Source: Rhizobium leguminosarum (GTDB taxonomy: Bacteria; Pseudomonadota; Alphaproteobacteria; Rhizobiales; Rhizobiaceae). From it: 64,000 nucleotides of DNA. The translations under genes were made by a program, and so were the position numbers. The number at the start of each line of letters is the position of its first letter. Within the stretch, counting starts at the first letter, position 1. The stretch spans positions 3,498,501 through 3,562,500 of the forward strand of contig NZ_JAGIOR010000001.1 in the NCBI RefSeq assembly GCF_017876795.1. Reading direction: 5' to 3'. The notes beneath the pieces were generated by a model. That model was not told the origin of the DNA. It was given only the letters and a program-made list of their open reading frames with translations, and made no database searches. Below, one piece after another: positions 47,955 to 57,158 of the stretch.

Positions 47955-49316
47955 ATGTCGAATGGTCCCAGCCCGGTACTCACTTCCGATGAGATCGACG
48001 TGATTGCACGTGAGGTCGTTGCAGAAGGACAGGCGGGCCGCAAGTCGGCGGCATTGCAGAAGATTCAACCACTTCGAAAAGCCCAGCGCCACCAGACTGA
48101 GGCCGCGATGGCATTGTTATGGATAGTCGACGAACAAAGCCTCACAATGGAAGAGGCAACAGACGTTCTTTCCGAGATCGCAGATGCCCACGATGACAAC
48201 ATCGATATCCTTTCGGCGCTTGGGCAATGCCTCGAAGCCATCCGCAACATCGACAATCTGAATGCGCCGCCGCCGGAACACCCTATATTTCAGTCAATGG
48301 TCGCGAAGCTGGATCGCTTGGCCAAGCTCCATGAGGGACAGCCTGAACAGGAGCAGATACTGCGCGGGCTCGCCACGTCTGCACGAATGATGGTGCGCCA
48401 GAGGGATGCAATCGCCGAAAACAGTCTCCGGAAACTGACCGAAATCGATCCACGGAACAGCGCGTATCACTACAATTTGGGCCTTTTCTACAAGACCCGC
48501 GGCAGATTCGCAGAAGGCGTAGCGGCGGGCCGGGCTGCTGCAAGCCTCCAGCGGGAGACTGTCGACAGCACCGAGTGGAACCTTGGAATCTGCGCCACGG
48601 GCGCAAGGGACCCCGAGACCGCTTTGGACGTGTGGAAGCGGATGGAACAGAAGATCGAGCTTGGACGGTTCGGGTTACCGGAAGGTGGGTATCCGGCCTG
48701 CAAGGTAAGACTTGCCCAGCGGCCCCTTGCTGAGCGGACGGCGGACTCTGATGATCCAGGGGAAGAGGAAACAGTATGGATCGAGCGTTTAAGTCCGTGT
48801 CATGGCATTATTCGCAGCGTGCTGTACGGCAATCTCGGCGTCGACTATGGCGATGTCATCCTCATGGACGGCGCTCCGATTACTCACCACACCTACGGTG
48901 AACACCAGATACCGGTCTTCCCGCACTTGGCAACGCTTCTGCGCCAGAACTACCAGTTCTTTGCCTTCGCGGGCACGCAACAGGCAGCAGGGCAATTGGC
49001 CGATCTGAGCGGGGAATTGGACGGAGACTCCGTTATCTATTCGCACACCGAGAGCCTTAAGATCATGTGCGCAAATTGCTGGAGCAACCCCGATATTGAT
49101 CACGCCGATCATGAGAAAATGGAAAAACACGTCGTCACCGGTCGCATTGCCGCGCCGCCCGACATCGCACCTGCTCGACTTCTGGATATGATCGACAGGG
49201 GAGTCGAAAAGCGAGGAACTTGCCAGCTCTATGCGCCCGATCTATGCGCAGCAACAGGGCAGTTGGCGCGCGCGCGGATCGACAGACGTCGGTTTACTCT
49301 ATTGGCGGACAACTAG
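47955..49316 (+). CDS. TPR-like protein of unknown function inserted after radC
   Basis: A 453-residue product I cannot name. The N-terminal ~230 residues look all-helical, with a TPR-like unit at [20 protein letters not shown] then [20 protein letters not shown]. The C-terminal half contains [40 protein letters not shown] and a possible metal site [21 protein letters not shown]. No signal or membrane segment. The start is set by GGAG at 9 bases. Codon and base usage appear less GC-biased than radC. It lies between the two copies of the radC end, so it looks like an inserted cargo gene. Confidence 0.7.
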   Translation: MSNGPSPVLTSDEIDVIAREVVAEGQAGRKSAALQKIQPLRKAQRHQTEAAMALLWIVDEQSLTMEEATDVLSEIADAHDDNIDILSALGQCLEAIRNIDNLNAPPPEHPIFQSMVAKLDRLAKLHEGQPEQEQILRGLATSARMMVRQRDAIAENSLRKLTEIDPRNSAYHYNLGLFYKTRGRFAEGVAAGRAAASLQRETVDSTEWNLGICATGARDPETALDVWKRMEQKIELGRFGLPEGGYPACKVRLAQRPLAERTADSDDPGEEETVWIERLSPCHGIIRSVLYGNLGVDYGDVILMDGAPITHHTYGEHQIPVFPHLATLLRQNYQFFAFAGTQQAAGQLADLSGELDGDSVIYSHTESLKIMCANCWSNPDIDHADHEKMEKHVVTGRIAAPPDIAPARLLDMIDRGVEKRGTCQLYAPDLCAATGQLARARIDRRRFTLLADN

Positions 49317-49549
49317 CGACATTCCTGCTCGATGGAGTGATCGTCCCCAATCATGGTGGCCGCCAGCTCGACGGCACCGCATCTCAGCTTCAGGCTCTTC
49401 CCGAGCGCATGAACAATCGTCGCGCACGGACATCGATTATGACGAAGGTAATCATCGACGCGACGAAGGCACTTGATATCATCGTCCATGACCAAATCGT
49501 CATCGGCAAGGACGGCCATGTCAGCCTGAAGGGGCTGAAGCTGATCTGA
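49317..49549 (+). pseudogene. Chimeric remnant: lldD-like fragment joined to duplicated radC end
   Basis: One open frame runs through two unrelated scraps. The first, [20 protein letters not shown] followed by QALPE (about 49333-49407), is the FMN/active-site signature of L-lactate dehydrogenase or other (S)-2-hydroxy-acid oxidases. The second, from 49439, is the last 37 codons of RadC ([20 protein letters not shown] and onward) with its own TGA stop. Neither half is a complete domain. There is no credible start for this frame inside the remnant. It is debris at an insertion junction rather than a gene. Confidence 0.75.
49439..49549 (+). repeat. radC 3' end, right copy of a 111-bp direct repeat
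   Basis: Second copy of the radC end, diverged by 13 substitutions, mostly at third codon positions. Weaker similarity continues a few bases upstream (GGACATCGAT), where one extra base disrupts the frame relative to radC. Confidence 0.85.
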
Positions 49550-49668
49550 AAAGCACAGGGCCGGCTGAATCGGCGGTCGTAAAACAATCTGTAACATTGA
49601 CCGGCTACCGATAGACAGGCGACATTTTTGCGTCGCAAATGATTCCATTTCCAATCCGGGGCCAGACG

Positions 49669-51075
49669 ATGCTTCAGTACGATCTTGTTGTGGTGGGTAG
49701 CGGTCCCGCAGGGCGCCGCGGCGCGATCCAGGCTGCAAAACTCGGCAAGAAAGTGCTTGTCATCGAGCAGGGCAAACGCGTCGGCGGCGTGTCCGTGCAT
49801 ACCGGCACCATCCCCTCCAAAACGCTGCGCGAGACCGCGCTCAATCTTTCCGGCTGGCGCGAACGCGGCTTCTACGGCCGGTCTTACCGCGTCAAGGAAG
49901 AGATCAGTGCAGATGATCTGCGCCGCCGCCTGCTGATTACCCTCAACCACGAGGTCGAGGTGCTGGAACACCAGTTCGCCCGCAACCGCGTGCAGCATAT
50001 TCGCGGCAAGGCGAGCTTCATCAATCCGTCGACGCTGCAGGTGATCAAGGATGACGGCGAGATTACCCAGGTCACCGGCGCCAGCGTGCTGCTTGCCGTC
50101 GGCACGAAGCCGTTCCGCCCCGATTACATACCCTTCGACGGCAAGACCGTTCTCGACAGCGACGAACTGCTCGATATCCAGGAGCTGCCGCGCTCAATGG
50201 TCGTCATCGGTGCCGGCGTCATCGGCATCGAATATGCGACGATCTTCAGCGCGCTCGACACGGCCGTCACCGTGATCGACCCGAAGGCGACGATGCTCGA
50301 CTTCATCGACAAGGAAATCGTCGAGGATTTCACCTACCAGCTGCGCGACCGCAACATGAAGCTGCTGCTCGGCCAGAAGGCCGACAAGGTAGAGGCGCTT
50401 GAGGGCGGCAAGGTCGAGCTGACACTCGACAGCGGCCGGCGCCTGACGACCGACATGGTGCTGTTCGCCGCCGGCCGCTTGGGGGCGACCGACGCGCTGA
50501 ACCTGCCGGCCATCGGCCTCGAAGCCGACAGCCGCGGTCGTCTCAAGGTCAATCCGGAAACTTTCCAGACATCGGTTGCCAACGTCTACGCCGCCGGCGA
50601 CGTCGTCGGCTTTCCGAGCCTTGCCTCAACGTCGATGGAACAGGGCCGCATCGCTGCTCGCGTCGCGATCGGCGCGGTCGCCAAGGAACCGCCGAAATAT
50701 TTCCCCTACGGTATCTATGCCGTACCGGAAATTTCCACCTGCGGCCTGACCGAAGAGGAGATGAAGGAGCGCGGCATTCCCTATGAATGCGGCATCGCCC
50801 GCTTCCGCGAGACCTCGCGCGGTCATATCATGGGCCTCGACACCGGGCTTTTAAAGCTGATCTTCTCACTGAAAACGCGGCGCCTGCTCGGCGTGCATAT
50901 CGTCGGCGAAGGCGCCACCGAGCTGGTGCATATCGGCCAGGCGGTGCTCAATCTCAAAGGCACGGTCGAATATTTCGTCGAAAACACCTTCAACTATCCA
51001 ACACTCGCCGAAGCCTACAAGATCGCCGGCCTCGACGCCTGGAACCGCATGGGCGACATCAAGTCGGAACTCTGA
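49669..51075 (+). CDS. sthA: Soluble pyridine nucleotide transhydrogenase (Si-specific)
   Basis: A 468-residue flavoprotein that transfers hydride between NADPH and NAD+. It belongs to the dihydrolipoamide dehydrogenase family: N-terminal FAD site YDLVVVGSGPAGRRGAIQAAK, NAD site MVVIGAGVIGIEYATIF, AAGDVVG block and the C-terminal dimerisation domain. At the site where the disulfide oxidoreductases have Cys-x4-Cys, this protein reads HTGTIPSKT, with no cysteines; this is normal for SthA and separates it from Lpd/GorA. I start at MLQYD; an ATG 10 codons upstream is possible. Confidence 0.94.
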   Translation: MLQYDLVVVGSGPAGRRGAIQAAKLGKKVLVIEQGKRVGGVSVHTGTIPSKTLRETALNLSGWRERGFYGRSYRVKEEISADDLRRRLLITLNHEVEVLEHQFARNRVQHIRGKASFINPSTLQVIKDDGEITQVTGASVLLAVGTKPFRPDYIPFDGKTVLDSDELLDIQELPRSMVVIGAGVIGIEYATIFSALDTAVTVIDPKATMLDFIDKEIVEDFTYQLRDRNMKLLLGQKADKVEALEGGKVELTLDSGRRLTTDMVLFAAGRLGATDALNLPAIGLEADSRGRLKVNPETFQTSVANVYAAGDVVGFPSLASTSMEQGRIAARVAIGAVAKEPPKYFPYGIYAVPEISTCGLTEEEMKERGIPYECGIARFRETSRGHIMGLDTGLLKLIFSLKTRRLLGVHIVGEGATELVHIGQAVLNLKGTVEYFVENTFNYPTLAEAYKIAGLDAWNRMGDIKSEL

Positions 51076-51137
51076 GGGCGTCTCATAGACGGCGGGCTTT
51101 CGTCTAGATCCGACCGTCAAAACGGAGCCGAACGGCA

Positions 51138-51941
51138 TTGCGCATCATTTCGCTGAACGCATGGGGCGGCAGGCTGCATGAGGCCCTGATCGACTATGTC
51201 GCGCAGGCCGATCCGGATGTGCTCTGCCTGCAGGAGGTGCTGCGGGCGCCGGGTGCGGATGACCGATGGTCGATCTATCGGGATGCGGGGCTGGAGCTGC
51301 CGCAGCGCGCCAATCTGTTTGCAGAGATCAGCGCCGCCCTGCCCGGCCACGACGGCTTCTTCTGCCCGACATCGAGAGGTGAGCTGTTTAACGGCGATAC
51401 TGCCATTGCCGCCGAATTCGGGCTGGCGACCTTCGTGCGCAAATCGCATTCGGTCATCGCCCAGGGGCTGGACTTCGTGCATGGCAGTTTTTCCGCCAAT
51501 GGCTGGGGCGAACATCCGCGGCCACGAAACGCGCATTGCATCCGCGTCTTCAGCCATGAGCACGCCTCTACCGTGACCATCGCCCACATGCATGGCCTGC
51601 GTGATCCCGCAGGCAAGGGCGACACGGCGGCGCGCGAGGAACAGGCCGCAGCGCTAACCGCGCTCATCGAGCGCATCTGGTCCGGCGACGAAGGGCTCGT
51701 CGTCTGCGGCGATTTCAACGTATTGCCTGACAGCGCGACCTTTACGATTCTCGCCAGATTGGGCCTTTCGGATCTCGTCACCGGAAACGGCCTTGTAGAC
51801 ACGCGGACCTCCTACTATCTGAAGCAGGGCCGCTTTGCCGATTACATGCTGGTTACACCGGGGGTGAACATTGCCAGGTTCGAGGTGGTCGAGGCGCCCG
51901 AGGTCTCCGACCACCGCGCATTGCTGCTCGATATCGGGTAG
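51138..51941 (+). CDS. Endonuclease/exonuclease/phosphatase family protein
   Basis: 267 residues beginning MRIISLNAWGGRLHEALIDY at a TTG start (GGAG about 10 bases upstream). EEP-fold motifs: LNAWGG, DVLCLQEVLRAPG (metal Glu), VVCGDFNVLPDS (Asp/Asn) and the final SDHRALLLD (Asp/His). Substrate unknown: nuclease, phosphoesterase and sphingomyelinase-like members share this layout. It has no signal peptide. Confidence 0.88.
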   Translation: MRIISLNAWGGRLHEALIDYVAQADPDVLCLQEVLRAPGADDRWSIYRDAGLELPQRANLFAEISAALPGHDGFFCPTSRGELFNGDTAIAAEFGLATFVRKSHSVIAQGLDFVHGSFSANGWGEHPRPRNAHCIRVFSHEHASTVTIAHMHGLRDPAGKGDTAAREEQAAALTALIERIWSGDEGLVVCGDFNVLPDSATFTILARLGLSDLVTGNGLVDTRTSYYLKQGRFADYMLVTPGVNIARFEVVEAPEVSDHRALLLDIG

Positions 51942-52096
51942 TATATTGAAGAATTTGCCATGCGAAGCGTTTTGCGTGCATTGCCGCGTTTTACGCCTTA
52001 GTTTGACCTCCTGAATCGCATTGATATGTCATGCCTGATATATGCCTTCAACACTATTTTGCTCCGGCAAAAGCTTCTGAAGAAAGATAGATACTC

Positions 52097-53881
52097 TTGT
52101 CCCATGTCTTGGAAGCTGCGCGCCGACGTTTTCAGCTGATCCTGATCAAGCCGTCGCATTATGACGATGACGGCTACGTTATCCGCTGGTGGCGGGCGAT
52201 GATCCCCTCCAATTCGCTCGCGGCTCTCTACGGCATCGCCGCGGAATGCGCCGAGCGCCAAGTGCTCGGGCCCGATACCGCGATCGATATCACCGTGATC
52301 GACGAGACCAATACGCGGATCGACGTCGCCGGGCTGCTCGCACAGTTCAAGCGCCACGACAATTTCGGCATGATCTCGCTGGTCGGCGTTCAGACCAATC
52401 AGTATCCGCGCGCGCTCGATATCGCCCGGCCGTTCCGCGAGGCCGGCCTGCCGGTTTCCATCGGTGGTTTCCATGTTTCCGGCTGCCTATCGATGCTGGA
52501 TGGCAAGGCGGTCGGACTCGACGCCTGCCGCGACATGGGCATTTCGATGTTTGCCGGCGAGGCCGAAGGCCGGCTCGAGATGGTGCTGCGCGATGCCGCC
52601 GCCGGCGAGTTGAAGCCGCTCTACAATTTCATGAACGACCTTCCCGGCATCGGCGGCACGCCCGTTCCGTTCCTGCCGAAGGACAATATCCAGCGCACAC
52701 TCGGGCTCAGCACCAGCTTCGATGCCGGACGCGGCTGTCCCTATCAGTGCTCGTTCTGCACCATCATCAACGTGCAGGGACGCAAGTCGCGCTTCCGCTC
52801 GGCCGACGACGTCGAGAAGCTGGTGCGGATGAACTGGGCGCAGGGCATCCACAAATTCTTCATCACCGACGACAATTTCGCCCGCAATAAGGATTGGGAA
52901 GCGATTTTCGACCGGTTGATCGAGCTCAAGGAGCGGGACGGCATTCCGCTCGGCCTGATGATCCAGGTCGACACGCTCTGCCACAAGATCCCTAATTTCA
53001 TCGAGAAATCCCGGCGCGCCGGCGTTACCCGAGTCTTCATCGGCCTCGAAAACGTCAATCCAGACAATCTGACCGCGGCCAAGAAGAACCAGAACAAGAT
53101 CACCGAATACCGCAAAATGCTTCTCGCCTGGAAGGCGCAGGGCATCATGACGCTGGCCGGTTATATCCTCGGCTTCCCCGCCGACACGCCGGAATCGATC
53201 CGCCGCGACATCGCGATCATCCAGGAAGAACTGCCGCTCGACGTGATCGAATTCTTCATCCTGACGCCGCTGCCCGGCTCCGAGGATCATCAGGTCCTAT
53301 GGAAGAAGGGCGTCGAGATGGATGCCGATCTCAACATTTACGATGTCGAGCACGTCTGCACCGCGCATCCGAAGATGAGCAAGCAGGAGTGGGAAGACAT
53401 CTATCACGAGGCCTGGGCGCTCTATTACTCGCCGAAGCACATGAAGACTTTGCTGCGCCGCGCTGTGGCGACCGGGGTGCCGCTCGCAAGGCTCGTCAAG
53501 GTTCTCGTCTCCTTCGCGACCACCGTGCCGCTGGAAAATGTGCATCCGCTGCAAAGCGGACTGCTGCGCCTGAAGACGCCGGCAGAGCGCCGCCCGGAAC
53601 TGCCGCGTGAAAATCCGCTGGTCTTCTGGCCGCGCTTTGCCTGGGAAACCTTCAGAAAACATGCTTCGCTTGCCGGCACCATCATCGGCCTGTCGATTTC
53701 GGCATTCCTGATCTCACGGGAAGCCAAGTCGAAGACCTATATGGATCAGGCCTTGACGCCGGTCGCCGATGATGAGGAAGAGACACTCAGCCTCTTCACC
53801 AAGACCGCTGGCGGCACCGCGGCGGTCAACCATATCCGCAAGGTGGCGGAGCTGACACACGGCCGATCTGCCGCGCATTGA
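52097..53881 (+). CDS. B12-binding-domain radical SAM protein
   Basis: 594 residues starting at TTG. Residues ~15-190 look like a cobalamin-binding Rossmann domain (FQLILIKPSHYDDDGYVIRW, LVGVQTNQYPRAL, SIGGFHVSG). The radical SAM core follows with the cluster motif GRGCPYQCSFCTIINVQG (Cys-x3-Cys-x2-Cys), KFFITDDNFARN and VFIGLENVNPDNL. The last ~150 residues are a separate extension ending in a hydrophobic stretch LAGTIIGLSISAFLISREA and an acidic tail. Such enzymes methylate or rearrange lipids and cofactors; relatives include hopanoid methylases. The substrate is not deducible. The ribosome site is weak. Confidence 0.88.
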   Translation: MSHVLEAARRRFQLILIKPSHYDDDGYVIRWWRAMIPSNSLAALYGIAAECAERQVLGPDTAIDITVIDETNTRIDVAGLLAQFKRHDNFGMISLVGVQTNQYPRALDIARPFREAGLPVSIGGFHVSGCLSMLDGKAVGLDACRDMGISMFAGEAEGRLEMVLRDAAAGELKPLYNFMNDLPGIGGTPVPFLPKDNIQRTLGLSTSFDAGRGCPYQCSFCTIINVQGRKSRFRSADDVEKLVRMNWAQGIHKFFITDDNFARNKDWEAIFDRLIELKERDGIPLGLMIQVDTLCHKIPNFIEKSRRAGVTRVFIGLENVNPDNLTAAKKNQNKITEYRKMLLAWKAQGIMTLAGYILGFPADTPESIRRDIAIIQEELPLDVIEFFILTPLPGSEDHQVLWKKGVEMDADLNIYDVEHVCTAHPKMSKQEWEDIYHEAWALYYSPKHMKTLLRRAVATGVPLARLVKVLVSFATTVPLENVHPLQSGLLRLKTPAERRPELPRENPLVFWPRFAWETFRKHASLAGTIIGLSISAFLISREAKSKTYMDQALTPVADDEEETLSLFTKTAGGTAAVNHIRKVAELTHGRSAAH

Positions 53882-53896
53882 ATTGCCATGCCAGCT

Positions 53897-54043
53897 AGAG
53901 CGCGTCGCATCAAACTTGATTCATGCGACGCACTTTAGCTCTTTGCTTTGATGCATGTCGTAGCCCCGGGATCGCTGCACACTTCCGGGCGACATGCATT
54001 AAAGCGCGTCGCACGAATCACATTTAATACGATACGCTTTAGC
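53897..54043. repeat. RIME-type intergenic palindromic element
   Basis: Two nested palindromes in about 150 bases: GCGTCGCAT (53902-53910) pairs with ATGCGACGC (53923-53931), and ATGCATGTCG (53951-53960) pairs with CGACATGCAT (53990-53999). A third GCGCGTCGCA half follows. This is the pattern of the Rhizobium-specific intergenic mosaic elements (RIME) that occur in many intergenic spacers. It fills the gap between the radical SAM gene and the SnoaL-like gene. Confidence 0.8.
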
Positions 54044-54054
54044 GGCTCCGAGGT

Positions 54055-54477
54055 TTAAGCGACCTGGATTATCTGGCTTGTCTCAGCCACTTGCAGCGTG
54101 TCGACGAATTCGACGATCTTGACCGGTTTCCCATCCCTGAAATGGATCTTGTCGACGAATTCCGTATAGAAGCTCACGCCCGATGGGATGTGCCTGACCT
54201 CACCTTCGCGATGGGCGAAGACCATATGCTCGTCCTCGTCCACATAGATGCCGGCTGTCTTGACCTTGGATAGATCCCAAACAGTGATGAGTTGCTCTAT
54301 CACTTGGCGAAAGGCATGGCCGCCGGATTCAGTTGAAAAAGGCGCCAACCGTGTATTGCCGGCCATCCGGAAGGTGCAATCCTCGCCGATCAGCGCCAGC
54401 GTGCCCTCGATATCGCCGCGGTCACGCACAGCGTAGATTTCTTCCACGCATTTCTTCATGTCATGTTTTGCGGTCAT
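54055..54477 (-). CDS. Nuclear transport factor 2 / SnoaL-like protein
   Basis: 140 residues of the NTF2-like fold: an N-terminal helix (KKCVEEIYAVRDRGDIEGTLAL), IGEDCTFRMAGNTRLAPF, and the strand-rich C-terminus YTEFVDKIHFRDGKPVKIVEF. The family includes isomerases, limonene-epoxide-hydrolase-like enzymes and non-catalytic partners. No specific function can be named. Alone on the minus strand, downstream of the RIME. Confidence 0.86.
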   Translation of the reverse strand: MTAKHDMKKCVEEIYAVRDRGDIEGTLALIGEDCTFRMAGNTRLAPFSTESGGHAFRQVIEQLITVWDLSKVKTAGIYVDEDEHMVFAHREGEVRHIPSGVSFYTEFVDKIHFRDGKPVKIVEFVDTLQVAETSQIIQVA

Positions 54478-54593
54478 TTTCCGGTCCTCCCACCATCAGC
54501 GAAATCTGCATCGAATTATACTTTAATGCAATTATTTGTTGTTGCCGTGAATAATCGAGGAGGCAGTCGAGACTGAACGGCCCCGGATAATAG

Positions 54594-54623
54594 AAAAAGG
54601 CCCCGCACGATGGCGAGGCCTTT
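54594..54623 (-). terminator. Terminator of tig
   Basis: Stem AAAGGCC/GGCCTTT with a roughly 14-base loop, about 24 bases past the tig stop; on the minus strand it ends in TTTTTC. Confidence 0.75.
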
Positions 54624-54646
54624 CAAACTTCAGAACTGAAAAGCGA

Positions 54647-56131
54647 TTATTCGGCGCTTTCGTCAGCAGCCTTCTTCTTCGGAGCAGCCTTCTTCTTCGG
54701 AGCAGCTTCCTCGCCTTCGCCGGCGTCGGCAGCTTCGGCCTTGGCGGCAGCCTTCTTCTTCGGGGCGGCCTTCTTGGTCTCAGCCTTAGCCTCGCCTTCT
54801 TCCTCGGCGAGCAGCTCTTCCTTCGTCACCTTCTTGTCGGTGACGTCGATTTCGGTCAGCAGGTGATCGATGACCTTCTCTTCGAAGATCGGCGCGCGGA
54901 TCGAAGCGGCGGCACCCGGCTGGCTGCGGAAGAATTCGAGGATCTGCTTTTCCTGGCCCGGATACTGGCGCAGCTGTTCGTAGATCGCACGCTGCATTTC
55001 GTCTTCGCTGACTTCGACGCCGGCCTTTTCGCCGATTTCGGAGAGAACGAGGCCGAGGCGGACGCGACGCTCGGCGAGCGTCTTGTATTCCTCACGTGCC
55101 TTCTCTTCGGTGGTGTCTTCGTCCTCGAAGGTCTTGCCTGACTGGGCGAGGTCGTTGTTCACCTGGCTCCAGATGCCGTTGTATTCGGCGTTGACGAGCG
55201 AGTTCGGGGTTTCGAACTTGTACATCTCGTCGAGCTGGTCGAGGATCTGGCGCTTCAGCTTCTGGCGGGTCAGCGAGCCGTACTGCGATTCGATCTGGCC
55301 GCGGACGATTTCCTTCAGGCGATCGGCGGATTCGATGCCGAGCTTGGAGGCGAGTTCGTCGTTGATCTCGACAGCGGCAGGTGCTGCGACATCCTTGACC
55401 GATACGTCGAAGGTCGCTTCCTTGCCGGCAAGGTTCTTGGCCGGGTAGTCGGCCGGGAAGGTCACGGTGATGGTCTTCTCGTCGCCAGCCTTGGCGCCGA
55501 CGAGCTGGTCTTCGAAGCCAGGAATGAAGCGGCCGGAGCCGAGCACCAGTTCGGCGCCCTGGTCGGTGCCGCCTTCGAAGGCTTCGCCGTCGACCTTGCC
55601 GACGTAATCCATGGTGATGCGGTCGCCGTTCGCGGCCTTGCCGGTCTTGGTCTCGTAGGCGCGAGCGCTTTCGGCAACCTTCAGGACCTGCTCGTTGACT
55701 TCGTCGTCCGAGATGTCGATGACTTCGCGCGTGACCTTGATGCCCTTGACCGACTTCAGTTCGATCGGCGGCAGCACTTCATAGGAGAGCGTGAATTCGA
55801 AATCCTGCTCGGCGGCGAGGATCTTGTCGGCTTCGTCCTTGTCTTCGGTCATGGCGATTTCCGGCTGCGTGGCCGATTTTTCGCCGCGGCTGGACAGGAT
55901 AGCGGACGGCTGCTCGCGGACGATCTCGTTGACGAGGTCGGCCATGATCGACTTGCCGTAGACCTTCTTCAGGTGAGCAGCGGGTACCTTGCCCGGACGG
56001 AAGCCGTTGATGCGAACCTTGTCCTTCACATCGGCAAGACGCTCATTCATCTTGTCTTGCATGTCCTTGGCCGGGATAACGACCTTGATTTCGCGCTTCA
56101 GCCCTTCAGCGAGCGTTTCGATAACCTGCAT
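54647..56131 (-). CDS. tig: Trigger factor
   Basis: A 494-residue ribosome-bound chaperone and peptidyl-prolyl isomerase. The ribosome-binding tail signature reads [18 protein letters not shown]. The FKBP domain is in the middle ([20 protein letters not shown]). The C-terminal helical arms follow. After about residue 445 comes a Lys/Ala/Glu-rich tail with [10 protein letters not shown] repeats, a feature of rhizobial proteins that is absent from E. coli. Upstream is tRNA-Leu on the same strand. Confidence 0.96.
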   Translation of the reverse strand: MQVIETLAEGLKREIKVVIPAKDMQDKMNERLADVKDKVRINGFRPGKVPAAHLKKVYGKSIMADLVNEIVREQPSAILSSRGEKSATQPEIAMTEDKDEADKILAAEQDFEFTLSYEVLPPIELKSVKGIKVTREVIDISDDEVNEQVLKVAESARAYETKTGKAANGDRITMDYVGKVDGEAFEGGTDQGAELVLGSGRFIPGFEDQLVGAKAGDEKTITVTFPADYPAKNLAGKEATFDVSVKDVAAPAAVEINDELASKLGIESADRLKEIVRGQIESQYGSLTRQKLKRQILDQLDEMYKFETPNSLVNAEYNGIWSQVNNDLAQSGKTFEDEDTTEEKAREEYKTLAERRVRLGLVLSEIGEKAGVEVSEDEMQRAIYEQLRQYPGQEKQILEFFRSQPGAAASIRAPIFEEKVIDHLLTEIDVTDKKVTKEELLAEEEGEAKAETKKAAPKKKAAAKAEAADAGEGEEAAPKKKAAPKKKAADESAE

Positions 56132-56330
56132 GTCTTCCTACCTTCATTTCGTGGCGGCCGTGCCCAGACGCCGTTCGTTTCAATGAGCACGACGCCGGCA
56201 GCGTGCCGCGCGTGACTTTTCCCAATTCCTGTATCATTCCACCCAAAGGGGAACGGCACTCGCGGGGTATTCGGGACAACTCTCGGCTGCCCTGAGGCAA
56301 CCGATGTCAGTCTCCCGCCTGCAAACAGCT

Positions 56331-56415
<85 letters not shown>

Positions 56416-56567
56416 GTTCACAAAACCGCATGCCTATGCCTGCGCATGAGGCCTTCCGGAGCGCGGCGTCTCTATATCACCCGATTTGGTCGAGGCAAAG
56501 GAAAAATGAACGGCAAATGACAGGGATTTGCGGCCCGGAAGCCGCCCTCTTCCGAACTGCCGCCGGA

Positions 56568-57158
56568 TCAGTAGAGCGGCTCGTCGTAAACCGGCTTGCC
56601 GTCAACGAGAAGACTGCGGATTTGTGCGCCTCCCGCTGGCGAGACGCGCACCGCGATTGCGACATTGCCGTCGCTACGAGCCTCCTCGATCGGCTTGCCC
56701 TCGCCTTCGGGAACGTAGTAACGCTCGATACCGTATTCGACGCGGATGCTGTCGCCTGCGGCCAGTCCGCCACTGTAGAATGGCTGGCTGCGCAGGATCA
56801 CCGTCTCCGGTAGCGATGGCAGTCCGTGAAAGGACGATTCGGTCACCGTCCAGAAACCATCCTCCTGCTTCTTCAATCGGACCCATAAAGTCCGCTCGCC
56901 GGGCTCGGTCGGAATACCGCCGGAAACCGTCTGCACCGGCACCGAGGAAATATCGTAGTTCAAGACGACATAGTCGCCGCGCAGGAAATCGCGCGGATCG
57001 ACCGGCGCCGTTTTCAGCAGCACCTCGGTGCCATCGGCGAGGATCGACGCCCGGCTCTGGATGATCGTGCCAAGGATAAGGGTCTGCAGGCCGGCGACGA
57101 TGATCGCCGAAAGCAGATAGCCCTTGCCGGATTGCAGCCTTGCCATGAACGAGCTCAT
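56568..57158 (-). CDS. GDYXXLXY domain-containing protein
   Basis: 196 residues with an N-terminal membrane segment (YLLSAIIVAGLQTLILGTII) and the name-giving motif RGDYVVLNYDIS, then VRLKKQEDGFWTV and a repeated RGD-like second half. The family is almost always next to a DUF2157 membrane protein, as here: its ATG overlaps the end of that gene by 4 bases. Function unknown. Confidence 0.9.
   Translation of the reverse strand: MSSFMARLQSGKGYLLSAIIVAGLQTLILGTIIQSRASILADGTEVLLKTAPVDPRDFLRGDYVVLNYDISSVPVQTVSGGIPTEPGERTLWVRLKKQEDGFWTVTESSFHGLPSLPETVILRSQPFYSGGLAAGDSIRVEYGIERYYVPEGEGKPIEEARSDGNVAIAVRVSPAGGAQIRSLLVDGKPVYDEPLY

Noticed and set aside
49669..51075. sthA as a broken disulfide oxidoreductase because the redox cysteines are missing
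   Set aside because: Soluble transhydrogenases normally lack this cysteine pair.
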